NCBI GenBank assembly: GCA_001792895.1 | Contig: MARA01000019.1 | Coordinates: forward strand, 124,001-188,000 | DNA: 64,000 nucleotides | Direction: 5' to 3' | Source: Lentinus brumalis | Lineage: Eukaryota > Basidiomycota > Agaricomycetes > Polyporales > Polyporaceae | Part shown: positions 36,096 to 47,711 of the stretch, in pieces | Numbering within the stretch: position 1 is the first letter of the stretch | Layout: each line of letters begins with the position of its first letter | Notes under the pieces: generated by a model | The model's input: only the letters and a program-made list of their open reading frames with translations | Database searches by the model: none | Told to the model about the DNA's origin: nothing | Position numbers and translations under genes: made by a program

Positions 36096-38960
36096 ATGTC
36101 AATCTCAACAGGCTCACTCCGTGGCCACTACATCCTCTCTGGTGGTTCAGGTATGGACTCCAGCATCTACGCTACTCCTCACTCTCTTCGCTCTATCGTC
36201 TCACCAACCAGCATAGCGTTCGTCAAGCAAGGCAACCCGCTGGTCAAAGCCTCCTGGGACAGCGAACTCCGAGGTAGGATCCATGTCTACCACTCTGGCG
36301 ATGTCGACGAGTACATCAATGTTTTTGTGCCCTGCTCTGTTCCCTATGCTCGCAATGAGGCCCTGAACGGCCACACCGTCTTCGCCGATTACAAGCCAAG
36401 GAAAGGAGGAGAAGTAGAGAGTTATCCCGCGCTGGTGAGCACCGTTTACGTCTATCCCTCGTCGAACTGTTAGCTAAGTCTTCGTAGATATCTGGATTCG
36501 AGACTCTGGCCGCCAAATTGCCAGCTGCGAAGAAGCTCACATTCGTGAACTCCCATAGCAAGAAAATGTTCTTCCCTTTCCGTGCCTTTCGGCAACAGCA
36601 CCACGCCTCTGAGCCGGACATCGCCATCTCCTTCCCTGGAGAACCCCTCGACTTCGCCGACGTCGTCGACCACCGGTGGTTGAAGATATCAATGGTCGCC
36701 GAAGTCAAACCCACCGAGAGCGAAGACCCTTTTCCAACACACAAGAAGGGCCAGGCAAATGTGGATCGAATCATCCAGGTCGCCCGCAACGCCCGTAACC
36801 TCTTGCTCACTCACGGCTTCCTCGTTACATACGTTGTCGGGATCTATGGGGGTGTGGTCCGCATCGCCCGGTTTGATCACACATGCGCGGTCGTCACCCC
36901 TCCGTTCAAGCTCAAGGACCGCCCAGATCTCCTGCAACGCTTCTTCTGGCACTTCGTTCATCCCCGGGTTGGCACCACCGTCGTCGGTTGCGACCCCTCT
37001 GTCCATCGACTCACCCCCACGACATCAACTGGGTTCGGTCGCAACTGCTCCTCGCTGGCGAACGAGACATCAGCAAGGAGATGGCAGAGATCACCAAGGG
37101 TCGTCGGGTCAAGGTCTACAACGAGCGTACCGATGAGGATGAGTGGTTCATCCTGTACAAGGTCATCGACATCAACGCTCGTCTCTTCTCCCGTGCCACC
37201 ACCGTGTGGGGAGCGCTACGCTACACCGGCCTCATCCGGGAGGATGGTTCTCCTGTGGTCCCTTTGAAGATCAACAAAACATCCACCACCCCATCCTCGA
37301 GCAACCCTTCCCTCGATCCACCGGTGTCCAGACCGATGATTCTCAAGGAGGCGTGGCGTCAGGTTGTCCGTCAGTCCGAGGCGGCCTTCTACGAGCGGCT
37401 GGAACGATGCATTCCGCCAGAGAGATGGTGGGGCCTGCCGCGCCGGGCGTGCGGCACGGATCTCGGGCAACGCGAGGTTCGTGCCTGGGAGGAGGCCGGG
37501 CAATATCTCGGAATTCTAGGGGACCAACGTCAGTTGAGAGTCTCCGAGCCCTTACCACCGGTGGAGACTGAGCCCACCGCTGAGGAACCGGAGCCTTCTT
37601 CCCCGACCGCTGCTCAAGTGGATACCGTCGCCGCAGAAGAACCCGTCGCTCCCAAGGTTCCCAAGCCGTTCCCGCTTCCATATCCCCAGCATCAGACGTT
37701 CTCCTGGGCCATCACCAATGGCGCTCAGTTCACGTTCCGTGAACGCAGCCATATGCGATTTGTCGTCGAACAGGTTGGGCGACCGTTGACCGACTTCAAG
37801 GATACCAAGGAGCTCGTTTGTGCGATGCGCGATGCAATCATCGGTACGTTCTCGTTGCTAACCACGCCCTATACTTATACTCATAATAATGATCAGGACA
37901 CAAGCTAGCTTACGAACTGGCAGGCGTTCTCCATCGCGACGTCAGCGTCGGGAACATCTTGATTGTAGATGATTCAACGTCATGTGCATACACCGGGTTC
38001 CTCCACGACTTCGATTATAGCTCCATGGGGCCCATTCCCGGCAGTACCGAAGAGCCCTCCTCGAGCACCACGTCTACCGCTGGTAAAGGCAAGGTCAACA
38101 ATGTCAACCGAAAGGAGCGAACAGTGAGTTGTATATATCAGACGTTCATCAAATCAATCGCTCACGCACCTGTCACCCATCAGGGTACATACTACTTCAT
38201 GGGCTATGAGCTCCTTCGTGGGGTAGCCGTCATCCACGGAGTGCAACATGACCTGGAGTCGTACTTCTGGGTCCTGCTATGGGTCGTACTCCGTCACACA
38301 ACCATCAACTTGCCGGCGAACACCTGCGAGACAGTCTTCCAGTATGGCGACGACAAGAAGGCCCGTGATGCGAAGCGTACCTGGGTTGGCGAGGACGACG
38401 AACGCGAGGACGAAGTCCAACTGGTCGTGATCGACAACGAGCCTCTCACTAAACTCCTCTTCGACTTCCGCGCACTCGTCCGGCGGTCCATCATCCAGTG
38501 GAGAACCTTCCGTCTCACTTACGACAATGTGCTCAAGCTGTTTGACACTGCCCTAAAGAAGGAGGGATGGCCGGCCAATGACCGCCGCGAGTGTACCGCG
38601 ATGAAGCCACCTGTCGTACCGTCTTTGGTCGCTCCCCGATACACCATTCCGGCCGCCGAGGCTCCCCACTCGACCGGCAGGGTGGCGTCGGCTCCTCTGC
38701 CCACCTACCACGACCGGTTCCTCGCCGCACAACGTGAACTGTTCGCGATCCAACCCCCACGGATTCCGCCCATGGGCTACCGGCACTCCGTGGCCGGCAT
38801 TGTTACCTACTCCGAGCCCAAGAAGCGGCTCCTGGAAGAGGACATCCCAGAAGATGAACCCGTTGCCGGGCCGTCGAGGTCGGATGGGCATGTTCCTACT
38901 TCGCCCAAGCAGCCGCGGATGGAGACTGCGCGAGGAGACGAGTCAGACATGGATGTGTGA
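36096..38960 (+). CDS. FunK1-type fungal protein kinase 2, one base short
   Basis: Exons 36096-36150, 36217-36434, 36488-37843, 37897-38123 and 38184-38960, about 877 residues once the frame is restored. In exon 3 the frame breaks at a C5 run (37014-37018): HRLTP is followed, one frame over, by DINWVRSQLLLAGE. Total exon length is one short of a multiple of three. Catalytic loop VLHRDVSVGNILIVDD; metal motif GFLHDFDYSSM; C-lobe QHDLESYFWVLLWVVLRH. The N-terminal domain has SFPGEPLDFADV and ISMVAEVKPTESEDPF. An insert of about 60 residues rich in Pro/Glu (VETEPTAEEPEPSSP) precedes the kinase core, and the C-terminus is Pro-rich with KKRLLEEDIPEDEP. A TATAAAA string directly abuts the ATG, which is odd for the chosen start. 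Intron 1 (66 bp) has no stop and could be retained. Confidence 0.82.
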
Positions 38961-39164
38961 CAGGAGCTCACTGGCAAGGATGGTCATGGAACACTTGGTA
39001 GCAATTTGTAACACTGTATCATTGTGAGTATGTACGTCGAGGGTCACCGTGTACAGTATGATTACAGCCGTTTGTATCCTCCAATTGATGTGTACCATCT
39101 CCTCCCGCGCTCGAGTATATCCTGCTACTCTACTGCAGGTGGGCAGGTTTCATTCCAGGTCCTG
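38961..39164. other. Short intergenic region
   Basis: 3' flank of FunK1 gene 2. Nothing further seen. Confidence 0.4.
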
Positions 39165-39841
39165 CATTTACCATTTCTTGAACATATCCCTGAGCCTCTG
39201 CAGCAAGCGTCGACCTCTTGCATGTCCTCCGCCACTACCTCGGCCCCAGACGCTTCGAATCCCTCTTCATATCCCGGTTGTGGTTCATCGGGAGGCTCGG
39301 CTGGCTAGGAATCATTATCCAGCGTTATATCGTACACGAGGCAGCAAGCGGGGCTGAATCGAGCACCAGAACGCGACAAGCGTCGACCAGCGCAGCTCGC
39401 TCGTCCCGGGCAACGCGCCGCTCATGACAGCCTGCGTGTCTTTGTCCGTGCCAGCCTCAATGACGAAAGCAGCGCCCTCCAGCTCGCTCACGGGACCGTA
39501 CTTTCCGCCTTCGCCGACGCTCTTGCGAAGAAGCCCGACTGGGAGTAGGATTGGCCGGCCGCCGACGAGCTCGCGAGCAGGCCGGTCAAGGAGCAAGTCG
39601 AATCCGTCGTCCGCTTTGCAGTTCACGTCCCACCACCTCCATCTGGGACCTCATGCGCAAGACGAAGAGACCACGGGATGATGGGCTTTCAGGGAGGCGT
39701 TCGCACATGGCGCGGAGCGCACTTCGACATGGACATGGAGGATGCATACACAAGCGGAAGAACCCGTTTCTCCCCGCGCAGCTCGAAGCGCTCTTGAAAT
39801 CCGGGATCCGTGTAGGACAGGGCGGAGCCATTCGGCGTTGA
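39165..39841 (+). pseudogene. FunK1 C-lobe relic
   Basis: Matches the C-lobe gene at 58752-59716 in scattered frames: YHFL at the start, then VLRHYLGPRRFESLFISR, SLNDESSALQLAHGTVLSAFADAL, RPVKEQVESVV and KRKNPFLPAQLEALL. Several frameshifts and a stop separate these pieces. The catalytic loop is absent. Confidence 0.65.
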
Positions 39842-39955
39842 TGATGGAGGGTGCTGCGTCTCCTCTGCGTTGTTGACCGAAGTGCGGAGGTTGTTACTGG
39901 ATCTCGCGAGGCTGTCTTACAAGACCCGCGCGGTGGAATGAACAGAGACACGAAT

Positions 39956-41543
39956 CATCACCAAAACGCGGGACTTCTGAGAGCATGCGGTGGTGGTCTA
40001 CGGAGGAAGAGGGTGGGCGATAGCCGCTCGTCGGGCGCGGGCTGGGTGCGACAGCGTACGATAGCACAGCTTCGTCATGTGGCTTGTACGATCGTACCTG
40101 GTCGGCGGCTGCTTGGAATGACCTCACGTCCTCGGCGCACGCCATAAATTACAGTGCATGATATTCGAAGCGTAGGGGGGCAGCGAAGGTGCCGGAACTC
40201 GTCTGCATTCTCCTCCTCGTCCTCCTCATACTGTAGTCTGACACGTCTCCACACACTGACTCGGAGCCTAGGTCCTCGACATCGGCCTCCACGCGGCCTC
40301 CGTGATCGTCATCATTTGCACGGTCTGAGTACTTGCTCGGGACTTAGTCCCATGCCGTCGCCGTCCGCGTCTTTGTCTTCCGATCGTCCTCTGAGGAGTC
40401 GGCCACGAAAGAGTCCACGTCCCTCGGCGGTTCCTGAGAATCATTGCTCGCATCGCCTGGAAAGTCGAGTGCGAACCTGAGTCGTGCTTCTCCTCGGTGT
40501 CGGTATCGCTATCCTCGTCATCAGAGACGGCATCGGAGTCCACCTCTATTTGCGTGTTTGTGACGGTACGCAACTGAACAACCAGCAGAGTGCAAGGCGC
40601 GGGCGCCTTGACGTGATGACATCATGCGTGTGCAAGCTCTACATAAGCGCGTCCGATGTGTCTGCCGCTCGCAGGCCCTTCTTGACTTTGCACCACCACC
40701 ATCCCTGCTTGATTGCTGCCTTTCTCTTCACTGAGTCCAGATCTCCTCGACATGGCGCGCTCTGTGAATCGATGGACCCTGAATCACCGGTAAGTCATCC
40801 CATCAGACTGTACGAGCCCGCCCTAGTTAGTATACGGGGCCTCTGTACCCGCGTGCAGCATCGCCATACGTTGAGCATCAAGGAGGGCAGAGTGGGCGAT
40901 ATGGAGGATAACAGGTACGTGATCTGCTGGGTTAGGGCATGCCGATTGGATTCTGAAGGAACCAGGTGCGTACGTCACAGGTACACCGACTATATGCGCG
41001 TTGTTCACTTATGGCGCACGCATCTCCAGCGATTGCCCCACCTCTCTCGCATGCAAGCATTGGACCCGAAACTTCGGTGCGTCTGTAACTGCCCATATTC
41101 CCGCATATCGCCCAACCACATCCTACACGTATCGTGTACTTTCCCTCTACTGTGCACCTCCGCTCCCGCTCCCGCACTCCCACTCATGAACTCCGTGTCT
41201 GGCTTCTCCGTGTCCCGCTTGCGCTTGTGTTTACCCCATCTATCCGCATTCCGTTCACAAGGTGCATGTCGCGATTCTCGCCATGGCTCTTTGTGTGCTA
41301 TTTAGCATCTTCCGGCTTGCCTGTACTATACTTATTGGTAGTTTTTGAATCGAAAAAGGTTGCACCGTGCTTTCTGGATTGCGCAGAGTGGTCGACGAAG
41401 TGAGCCGGAGGAATGAGGCTTGCCAGCTGCCGTGTTATCGTACGGCGCAGTTGTACGATCGGACACTCCGGGCTGTGCTATCATACGCGCCCATGCGTAC
41501 GATCATTGTATACGAAGTATGATATGCATGGGGTCCTCTGACC
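39956..41543. repeat. 1.59-kb direct duplication, copy 1
   Basis: Near-identical to 47712-49295. The one difference I found is CTATACTTATTGG here against CTATATTGG there, a 4-base change. It starts at CATCACCAAAACGCGGG and ends at GGGGTCCTCTGACC. Inside, a possible plus-strand gene starts near 40752 (MARSVNRWTLNHR, then GTAAGT). On the minus strand there is an acidic open stretch (VDSDAVSDDEDSDTDTEE) that changes frame and is cut by a stop. Neither is a recognised family. There is no target-site duplication at either end. Confidence 0.85.
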
Positions 41544-42819
41544 ATGCCGCCCCCTTCCTTCGCTCTCCCTCTTCCTCCCTTCGCGCATACGCACGCGTCC
41601 GCGCCGTGTTTCCTTCGTACTGGCACGAACGGCGCTCAGGCGCTGCGAGGTCGATGCGCTGCTCCAGGAAAGCGACGCGAACGATGCTTCTGGTCGTCGA
41701 GGACGATCCTGGTGAGTCTATTTCGCACCCAGGGCTTCAGTGAGTGTTCTGGCCGGCCAGACACGTCGTACGCACCTGGTCTTGGCACCTCCCGGCCATT
41801 CGGAGGGCAGCTGAAGTCGTCGGCTTCTCGAAGGCCGGGAGCGTGCTCGTTCCCCCGGCAGCGTCGATAAGCCATAAATTCTGTCAAGAAATCGGCAAAT
41901 CAGCTTTGGCGACGCAAACTGCGACATCAAGCTCACCGCGGCAGGCCTTGTTCTGGCTCGAAGGTTTGAAGCCGCCTGGGTTCACGCTAGGCAAGTGACT
42001 TCTTTCAAGCTCTTTCTCCTCTCTAGAGCGTGCGGCTGCTTCGAGTGCCGAAGGAGGACCGGGTGCCTTGGCCGTGGTAAGTATCCCTGCTAATGACTGA
42101 ATGTTCGTGCGCTGTATCGTATATCGAGCTCGTCGTGGTGGTGGTTGAGGAGAGAGCGCTGAATGCTGTGCAGCGCGAACAACGTTGCCATTCCCCGCGT
42201 GCCGTGTCCTGCTGCATGTATCGCGCTGCCTGTCCTGTCGCCATGTAGCTGCTGTAGGCTAGTAGTAGGATAGGCATGGGAATAAAATATATTTCTCTAT
42301 CGAGTACAAGATCGACGAGCGGTGCTACCGTGTCCCGAGCACCGCGTGGTTAGCAGCGACGAGCCGACGAAGCACCCGGACAAGCGGGCACACGTCCGAA
42401 CGCGTCGCTCTTGCCCCAGCCCAGCGCTCCCCGTGCCCGTCCGCCTCCCTCTCCCTCTCCCTCCCCACCTCGTCCTCTCGAAGCACCCCGACGCGCTCCT
42501 GCTCGCCTTCACATGCCCCGCAGTGAACACACCGCGCCGCGAGCACACCGCCGAGACGGCCCTGCAGTCCGGGCAGCGGAGAATTTTCTGCGTGGCGAGG
42601 GTGCCAGCGTGCTCAGCGGGCGAGATGCACGCGATCGAGTATACACACCTCGGCGCACCCACCCACCGTGTATCCCTGCAGAATCCCTGCAGAATCCCTG
42701 CAGAATCCCTGCAGAATCGTCCTGAGGTCGGGAATCCTGCCGTGGAGAGCTGTCCTCGCGTGCCCGATCGGTGCGTCTGCGAGCAGTCCCACGCCGGACG
42801 CGAGCTCCCCGCCACGAGG
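41544..42819. other. No supportable gene
   Basis: Unique DNA after duplication copy 1, then the 3' flank of the SAM gene. A minus-strand stretch at 42325-42560 reads CVHCGACEGEQERV, and another frame gives RCPDCRAVSAVCS. Cys pairs like these suggest a zinc-binding exon, but no joined reading frame was found. A plus-strand VVEDDP near 41695 was not developed further. Confidence 0.3.
42671..42719. repeat. Short tandem repeat, AATCCCTGCAG x4
   Basis: Four consecutive perfect 11-base units, each with a PstI-type CTGCAG palindrome. Confidence 0.9.
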
Positions 42820-43859
42820 CTACCGACCGCCGCCGCACACGCGTCCGCTGCGGTACCGCTTGGCTGTGGAACGGCCGAGCGGTGCGCCGATAACGCTGTC
42901 GTCTTCGCCTGCGGACATGGCTGCAGATGACTCGATCGATGACGAGGATGAGTTGAAGTCTGGGTTCGAGAAAAACTTGGGCGGCGAGGCGGACCGCGGA
43001 GACGGAGAGGTAGCTGGGGATCCTTCGGCGCCCCAGATGCGGCCCTTCAGGACGTTCTGCCTCAGGTTCCGGGCAGCGGTGAGGAGGGCGTCCCGCCACT
43101 TCTTGTTCATGCCAAGACTGGCAGAACACGGGCGGTTCCTTCAGAATGGCGACACGTTAAGAATGAAGGCACTCACGATTCGAGATCCTCCTCGTTCAAC
43201 CGCAAGAACGTCCTCCCACCAATCCGCGCGTTCTTGGTGAACGCCGCGATATCCTTCGCGACCAGAGAGGGAAGTCCAATCGGCTCTATTTCTCCGGGCT
43301 TTCCATTCGAAGTCATGCGCAACGCAGTAGTGAGATATGTAGCGAGCTGAGAAGGCGTCCAGAGCTTGGGATTGTCCGGCAGATCATCGACGGAAGGCAC
43401 AGGGAAGGTGAGGGTCTGGCTGGGTAGCGGGATGATGGGGAGTGTCTCGGAGCGTCTAGGACGTCGAGGAGGCATAGTCGCAGCTTCATCCGCACTCACA
43501 TATCCACCACTTCCATCTCTCCTGAACGCGGGACTCTCGAGCGCAGGCGGGATAGGCAGCGGACGAGGCGACTCGCGCGATGGGGACTCCGCGACAAGGT
43601 TCAGCGACTTCGAGGAGCGATGCCCTTTGCCAGAGTCCGAGCGGCTTGGACTGGGCGAGGTTGGAATGTAGTAGTTATGGGTCGCGTTGAGGTTATGTCC
43701 GGAGGAGTTTGAGCGTGTGAGGAGCCCGGTGGACGTGGTCTTTATCGCGTACGGATGCGGATTCGGCTTCAACGAGAGGTCTCTCTTCGATGGCGACGGA
43801 AGTGGATAGGAAGAAACTGGAGGAGGCGTCGGGAGCGTGCGTGCAGCGGCCGTCGCCAT
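42820..43859 (-). CDS. SAM-domain protein
   Basis: Two exons, 43859-43177 and 43117-42820, closing to 326 residues. The intron is 43118-43176. The SAM (sterile alpha motif) helix bundle spans the junction: LWTPSQLATYLTTALR, then KDIAAFTKNARIGGRTFLRL, NEEDLESLGMNKKWRDALL and RNLRQNVLKGRIWG. SAM domains mediate protein-protein oligomerisation in signalling and scaffold proteins. The N-terminal 150 residues are Ser/Pro-rich and basic, typical of a disordered adaptor. The C-terminus is Ser-rich (FNSSSSSIESSAAM). I chose the ATG at 43859. An upstream open stretch in the same frame reaches about 44000, but it starts without ATG and contains a likely intron. The partner is unknown. Confidence 0.8.
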
Positions 43860-46800
43860 ACTACCCTTCAGCGAGCGTCCGCGGACTGTCTGTCCTGTCA
43901 GACTGTCCACCCGAGCCAACTGCAAATGATCAGCCCCAGCGGTCGCAACGACGCGTTTGCTACTCACTGTGGTTTGTCTTAGCGATGAGGGACGGAACAA
44001 GGCTGCTCAGGACCGTGCCGCCGATAGCGCACATAGTGACTGGATTTGGTCACTGTCACGTCTCGCGCCTGACGTCACCTTCTGCGCGTTCTCTCTCGAT
44101 CGTGCACCGATCGCACTGCAGCTCGAAGCCCAGCTGTCTCCCCTTGCACGACGCTGTCCTCCCACGCTCGAGCTCGTCTCTCGCACAGACGACGCAGACA
44201 CGCACGCACAAGGTACGTGCTGCCTCGCGTCTGCCCTTGCAGCTCGCACTCTGCAAGTCGCCGCCACGCTCATCTCTTCTGCGCTGTTCCAGCTACCGCC
44301 GCCCTCCCTCACGACTTGCACCACCCGCCGCCCCGCGCTCTACTCATCCTGCCACCACCGCACGTCGCCAACTGTGACCCGAGCACAGGCAACTGGTGCG
44401 CCTTCCCCTGCACAAACTGCCCTCCGTCAATCTGTACTCATCACGCCGCGGGTTCAGGTGCTAGAAGACGATGTTATTATCGAATATACACCTCGAGGTA
44501 TGGCCTACGCACAGCGATCGTCGCAACGCACTGCGCGCAAGCATACACCCGCCTTCCGTCGCGTCCATGCACCCGCCCACCGCCATACTCGTCCAGCCAC
44601 ACCGCACCTCTCCCGCCCGCCCGACGTCCTTCGCAATCGCCTCGCTTGCCCACCCCTGCGATGGCTCGCGCGCCGTGTCCGCCGTGCAGCACGGCATACA
44701 TACATCGGTCTGCACGATTCTGTCATAGGTCGCCCTGCTCGCCCCGGTCGCCGTCGTTCCCGGTCGCCGCATCCCGCCCTCCCATCTCGCCAGCGCTCGG
44801 TCAATCCGCGACCACGGCTACGCATACACGCCGTACTTTGAGCATCAGACCTCTCCCTCTCGTCCTGCTGGGAGCCCGACGTAGAACAGCCACGCGCAAA
44901 CATGCTACATGGTACATATATGGACATCATTCGCTCGCAGACACACGCCGCTCACCGCCGACGCGTATGCTTGACAGCAATGCCCTGCGTTGCGGAGGTC
45001 AGTTCCGTCTTCCCGTCTTCTGTCATGTTCACGCTGCTCACCTCGCATCATAGCGTCGCTCGCATCCCCGTGCTGCGTCCGGGAGACCTGCGCCTTCGAC
45101 GCGTCAGCGGGTCGAAGTAGCGAGCGGAAACCGACGTACCTCGATTCGGCACCAGCGCGACACGGACCAGCAACGACGCCGGCGAATGCCTCGCCTGGGA
45201 CCTTGCGTCCAGGACGGCCAGCACTGCAGACGTCGTGAGCTCGAGGTGAGTGCAGACTCGAAGCAGTCAGCTCACCGCTTTCATGCCAGACAGCCAGCGC
45301 ACGCTGCGTCCTGCAGCGCACAGGTGAGTGCTCGCGACCAACCCGGTCCTCTCGCGGTGCGTACCATGTAGAAGCTTAACGTCCGGGGGACGGAGCGAAG
45401 CAGAGTCGGGACGAGTCCAGCGAGGAGAGGGCCGCGCACGGCGAGGGCGAGGACGGTGGGTTCGCGGTGTGGTGGGGAGTGGAGAGGTGCGTCCGGCGCG
45501 TCGGATTGCTTACCCGTCTTTTTGTAGCGTCGCTTAGGACCTGCCACCCGCCCTGGCTCTTCCTCGGCCCCGCACGCATGCTCGCTGCCAGATGCGTGCA
45601 CGGCGAACTCGGGTCGAGGAGGCACGGCCGCCGGTGCGCGTTCACGCGTCCATGCCCCGGAGCGGAGGACTCGAGTCTTCCGCCGTGCGCCGAGGCGTGT
45701 CGGGCGGACCCTGCAGGTCTTGACTCTTGACATCACGGGCGGCGCGTTCCTGCGATGCTTCGGGTGTGTAGCATGTCTGCGCGTAGCTAGAATGGCATTT
45801 CGTCGTGCTGTCTGCCTATTTCTGCGTGTCGTGTGCCTTCAATGTTGCGTGCTTCAAGTCCAATGCTGGCGACCTGTTCTCTGGCCTGCGGGCAGCTATT
45901 CAGGCTTGTGTTTCGTGTTGCTGGTGTCTTACCTGCGAGCTCTGAGCCGTCGAAGTTCGATCTCGAATGAGAAAGCAAGGGGTGGTGCATACCTTGTGTT
46001 CGCATCTTCGGCTGCATTCGAGGCGTTCCATTGCTGGGAGGACGTTACGTCTTCTGTACAGGGTCGTGTGCGAGCCCTGGGGATTTCTTCAGCCGCTTCC
46101 TGGAGAGCACCTCCTTGAGAAGGTCCGGTTCCGTGCGGACATGCGTGCGAGAGTGCATGGCTGGGTTGCTCGGCCGAATAGCACCTGCAACGCGGCGTCG
46201 GAACGAGTGCTTGGAACGCACAGGCTGTTCTGAGGGCGTACAGACTCGAGAGGTCGAGCGGCGGTCGAACTGCGCACTGCAGAAGGAGCACGGAAAGGTT
46301 TCTCATTGAGGAAGATGCTACAGTACGAGAAGTACATGGGTACCTACAGCGCGAGCAGACTATCGAGTAAACATGCGGCATGACCCGCTGCCCGAACAGC
46401 ACAGCGCGGAGGAGGTTCACTGACCGGAGGCGAGGATGTGCGGCGTGAGACCGCGGCGATACACTCCCACTGTCGCTATCGAGCCGAGAATCTGCACGGC
46501 TGGGCACGGGGAACCCTGAGAGACCGAACGGCACTGAAGCCGGCCGCTTGTACTAGGCCGCAGGTCCTCGCATACCGGTCGTTCACCACTAGCCACACTG
46601 TACACAACTTCTGTGAACATATCAGCGAGCCCAGTCGGGCGGAAGAGTACTGCTACGAACCGTGAACAAGCTTGCTTGAAGGAGACATGTGAGCTTGATG
46701 CTCGAACCGTTGCGAGCATGCATACCATTGCGACGTCCGAGGCGGTGAAAAGGGTCTTACCGACGTCGGACAAGACCCCGATCCATCGCGCAACCGATGT

Positions 46801-47711
46801 TTGCACAGAGGTCCAGCGGTGCGGCACATTCCCTCACCCAGATTTGGTCTCTCTGCGTCGGGAGGATGCAGGCATGCACATCGAGCTACGAGTCGAGGCA
46901 GCTCGCAGAGCGACGGTCGCGCTGGGAGCGCACCCGGGAGACCTGTCTGCAGCTGCGAAAGCCGGAGTTCGTGCTGTTGTCCCACTGGCACGGAAGACGG
47001 CCCAGGCAGCGGTGGCTCGATTGCGACGGCCGTGCGGTCGCAGGACCTCAAGGAATCGGAGACTGGAAGTCTTGAACCTGTCACGCGTCTTCAGTAGTAA
47101 CTGCAGCAGCTCGATCGAGCGAACAGGCTCACCGTGCTTGGGTTCTTCGCTTGCGCCATCGCCAGAGCGACACAATTCACCGTGCACGTCACCAGAGTCC
47201 TCCCAGCCAGCTGTCCCGTGCAGAAGATAGGTCAAATGCACGGCGCACGCTGCGTCGATTCCAGACGGTACACGAGCAGACCTGGAGTGGAGGTGGAGGA
47301 TACGACGTCGGTAGCACTCCGCGGCTACAGGCAGAGCCGTGTCGTGACGTACCAGCGTGAATGGGAGCGGAGACGAGAGCGCAAAGTCCGAAGCATGCCG
47401 CCGCGGACAGGGATGCATCATGCATCATAACTCGGCCGGGAGATCGCCAGTGGCGACGCCGTTCGCTGACGGGACATCGAAGACGTCCCGCAGTCGCCTG
47501 AGCTCCCGTGTCGCGCCTTCGTTGCGGCCTAGCTACAAGCACGGGCTCGGGCAGAAGTACGGGCACTGGGAGGACGGTATTGCTAGTGAGTAGGAGTACA
47601 TAAATGTGTCTGCATGTCGACGGGATGGCTATAGCGAGAATACAACACATACCATTTACGAGACATCTGTATGATAGTTGAGGGTCCGCTGGCGTGCATA
47701 AACGTACCTGC
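43860..47711. other. 3.9 kb without a supportable gene
   Basis: GC-rich with many long accidental ORFs on both strands. None shows splice-consistent joins or a recognised motif. The codon pattern resembles non-coding GC-rich DNA: many Arg, Ala and Cys, with frames open in several phases at once. Confidence 0.35.
44070..44077. promoter_or_regulatory. CRE-type palindrome upstream of the SAM gene
   Basis: TGACGTCA, the consensus for ATF/CREB-type bZIP factors, about 210 bp upstream of the chosen ATG (43859, minus). A single match; function unproven. Confidence 0.3.

Noticed and set aside
41640..41720. Response-regulator receiver start (LLVVEDDP)
   Set aside because: The motif is not followed by the rest of a receiver domain in any frame; no conserved Asp-containing strand or Lys is found downstream.
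42325..42700. Zinc-finger or RING gene on the minus strand
   Set aside because: The Cys pairs (CVHCGAC, CPDC) fall in different frames and cannot be joined by a credible intron into one domain.
44217..45053. Long plus-strand ORFs in 43.9-47.7 kb
   Set aside because: Several frames are open at once in GC-rich DNA, composition is dominated by Arg, Ala, Pro and Cys, and no splice-consistent chain or motif was found.
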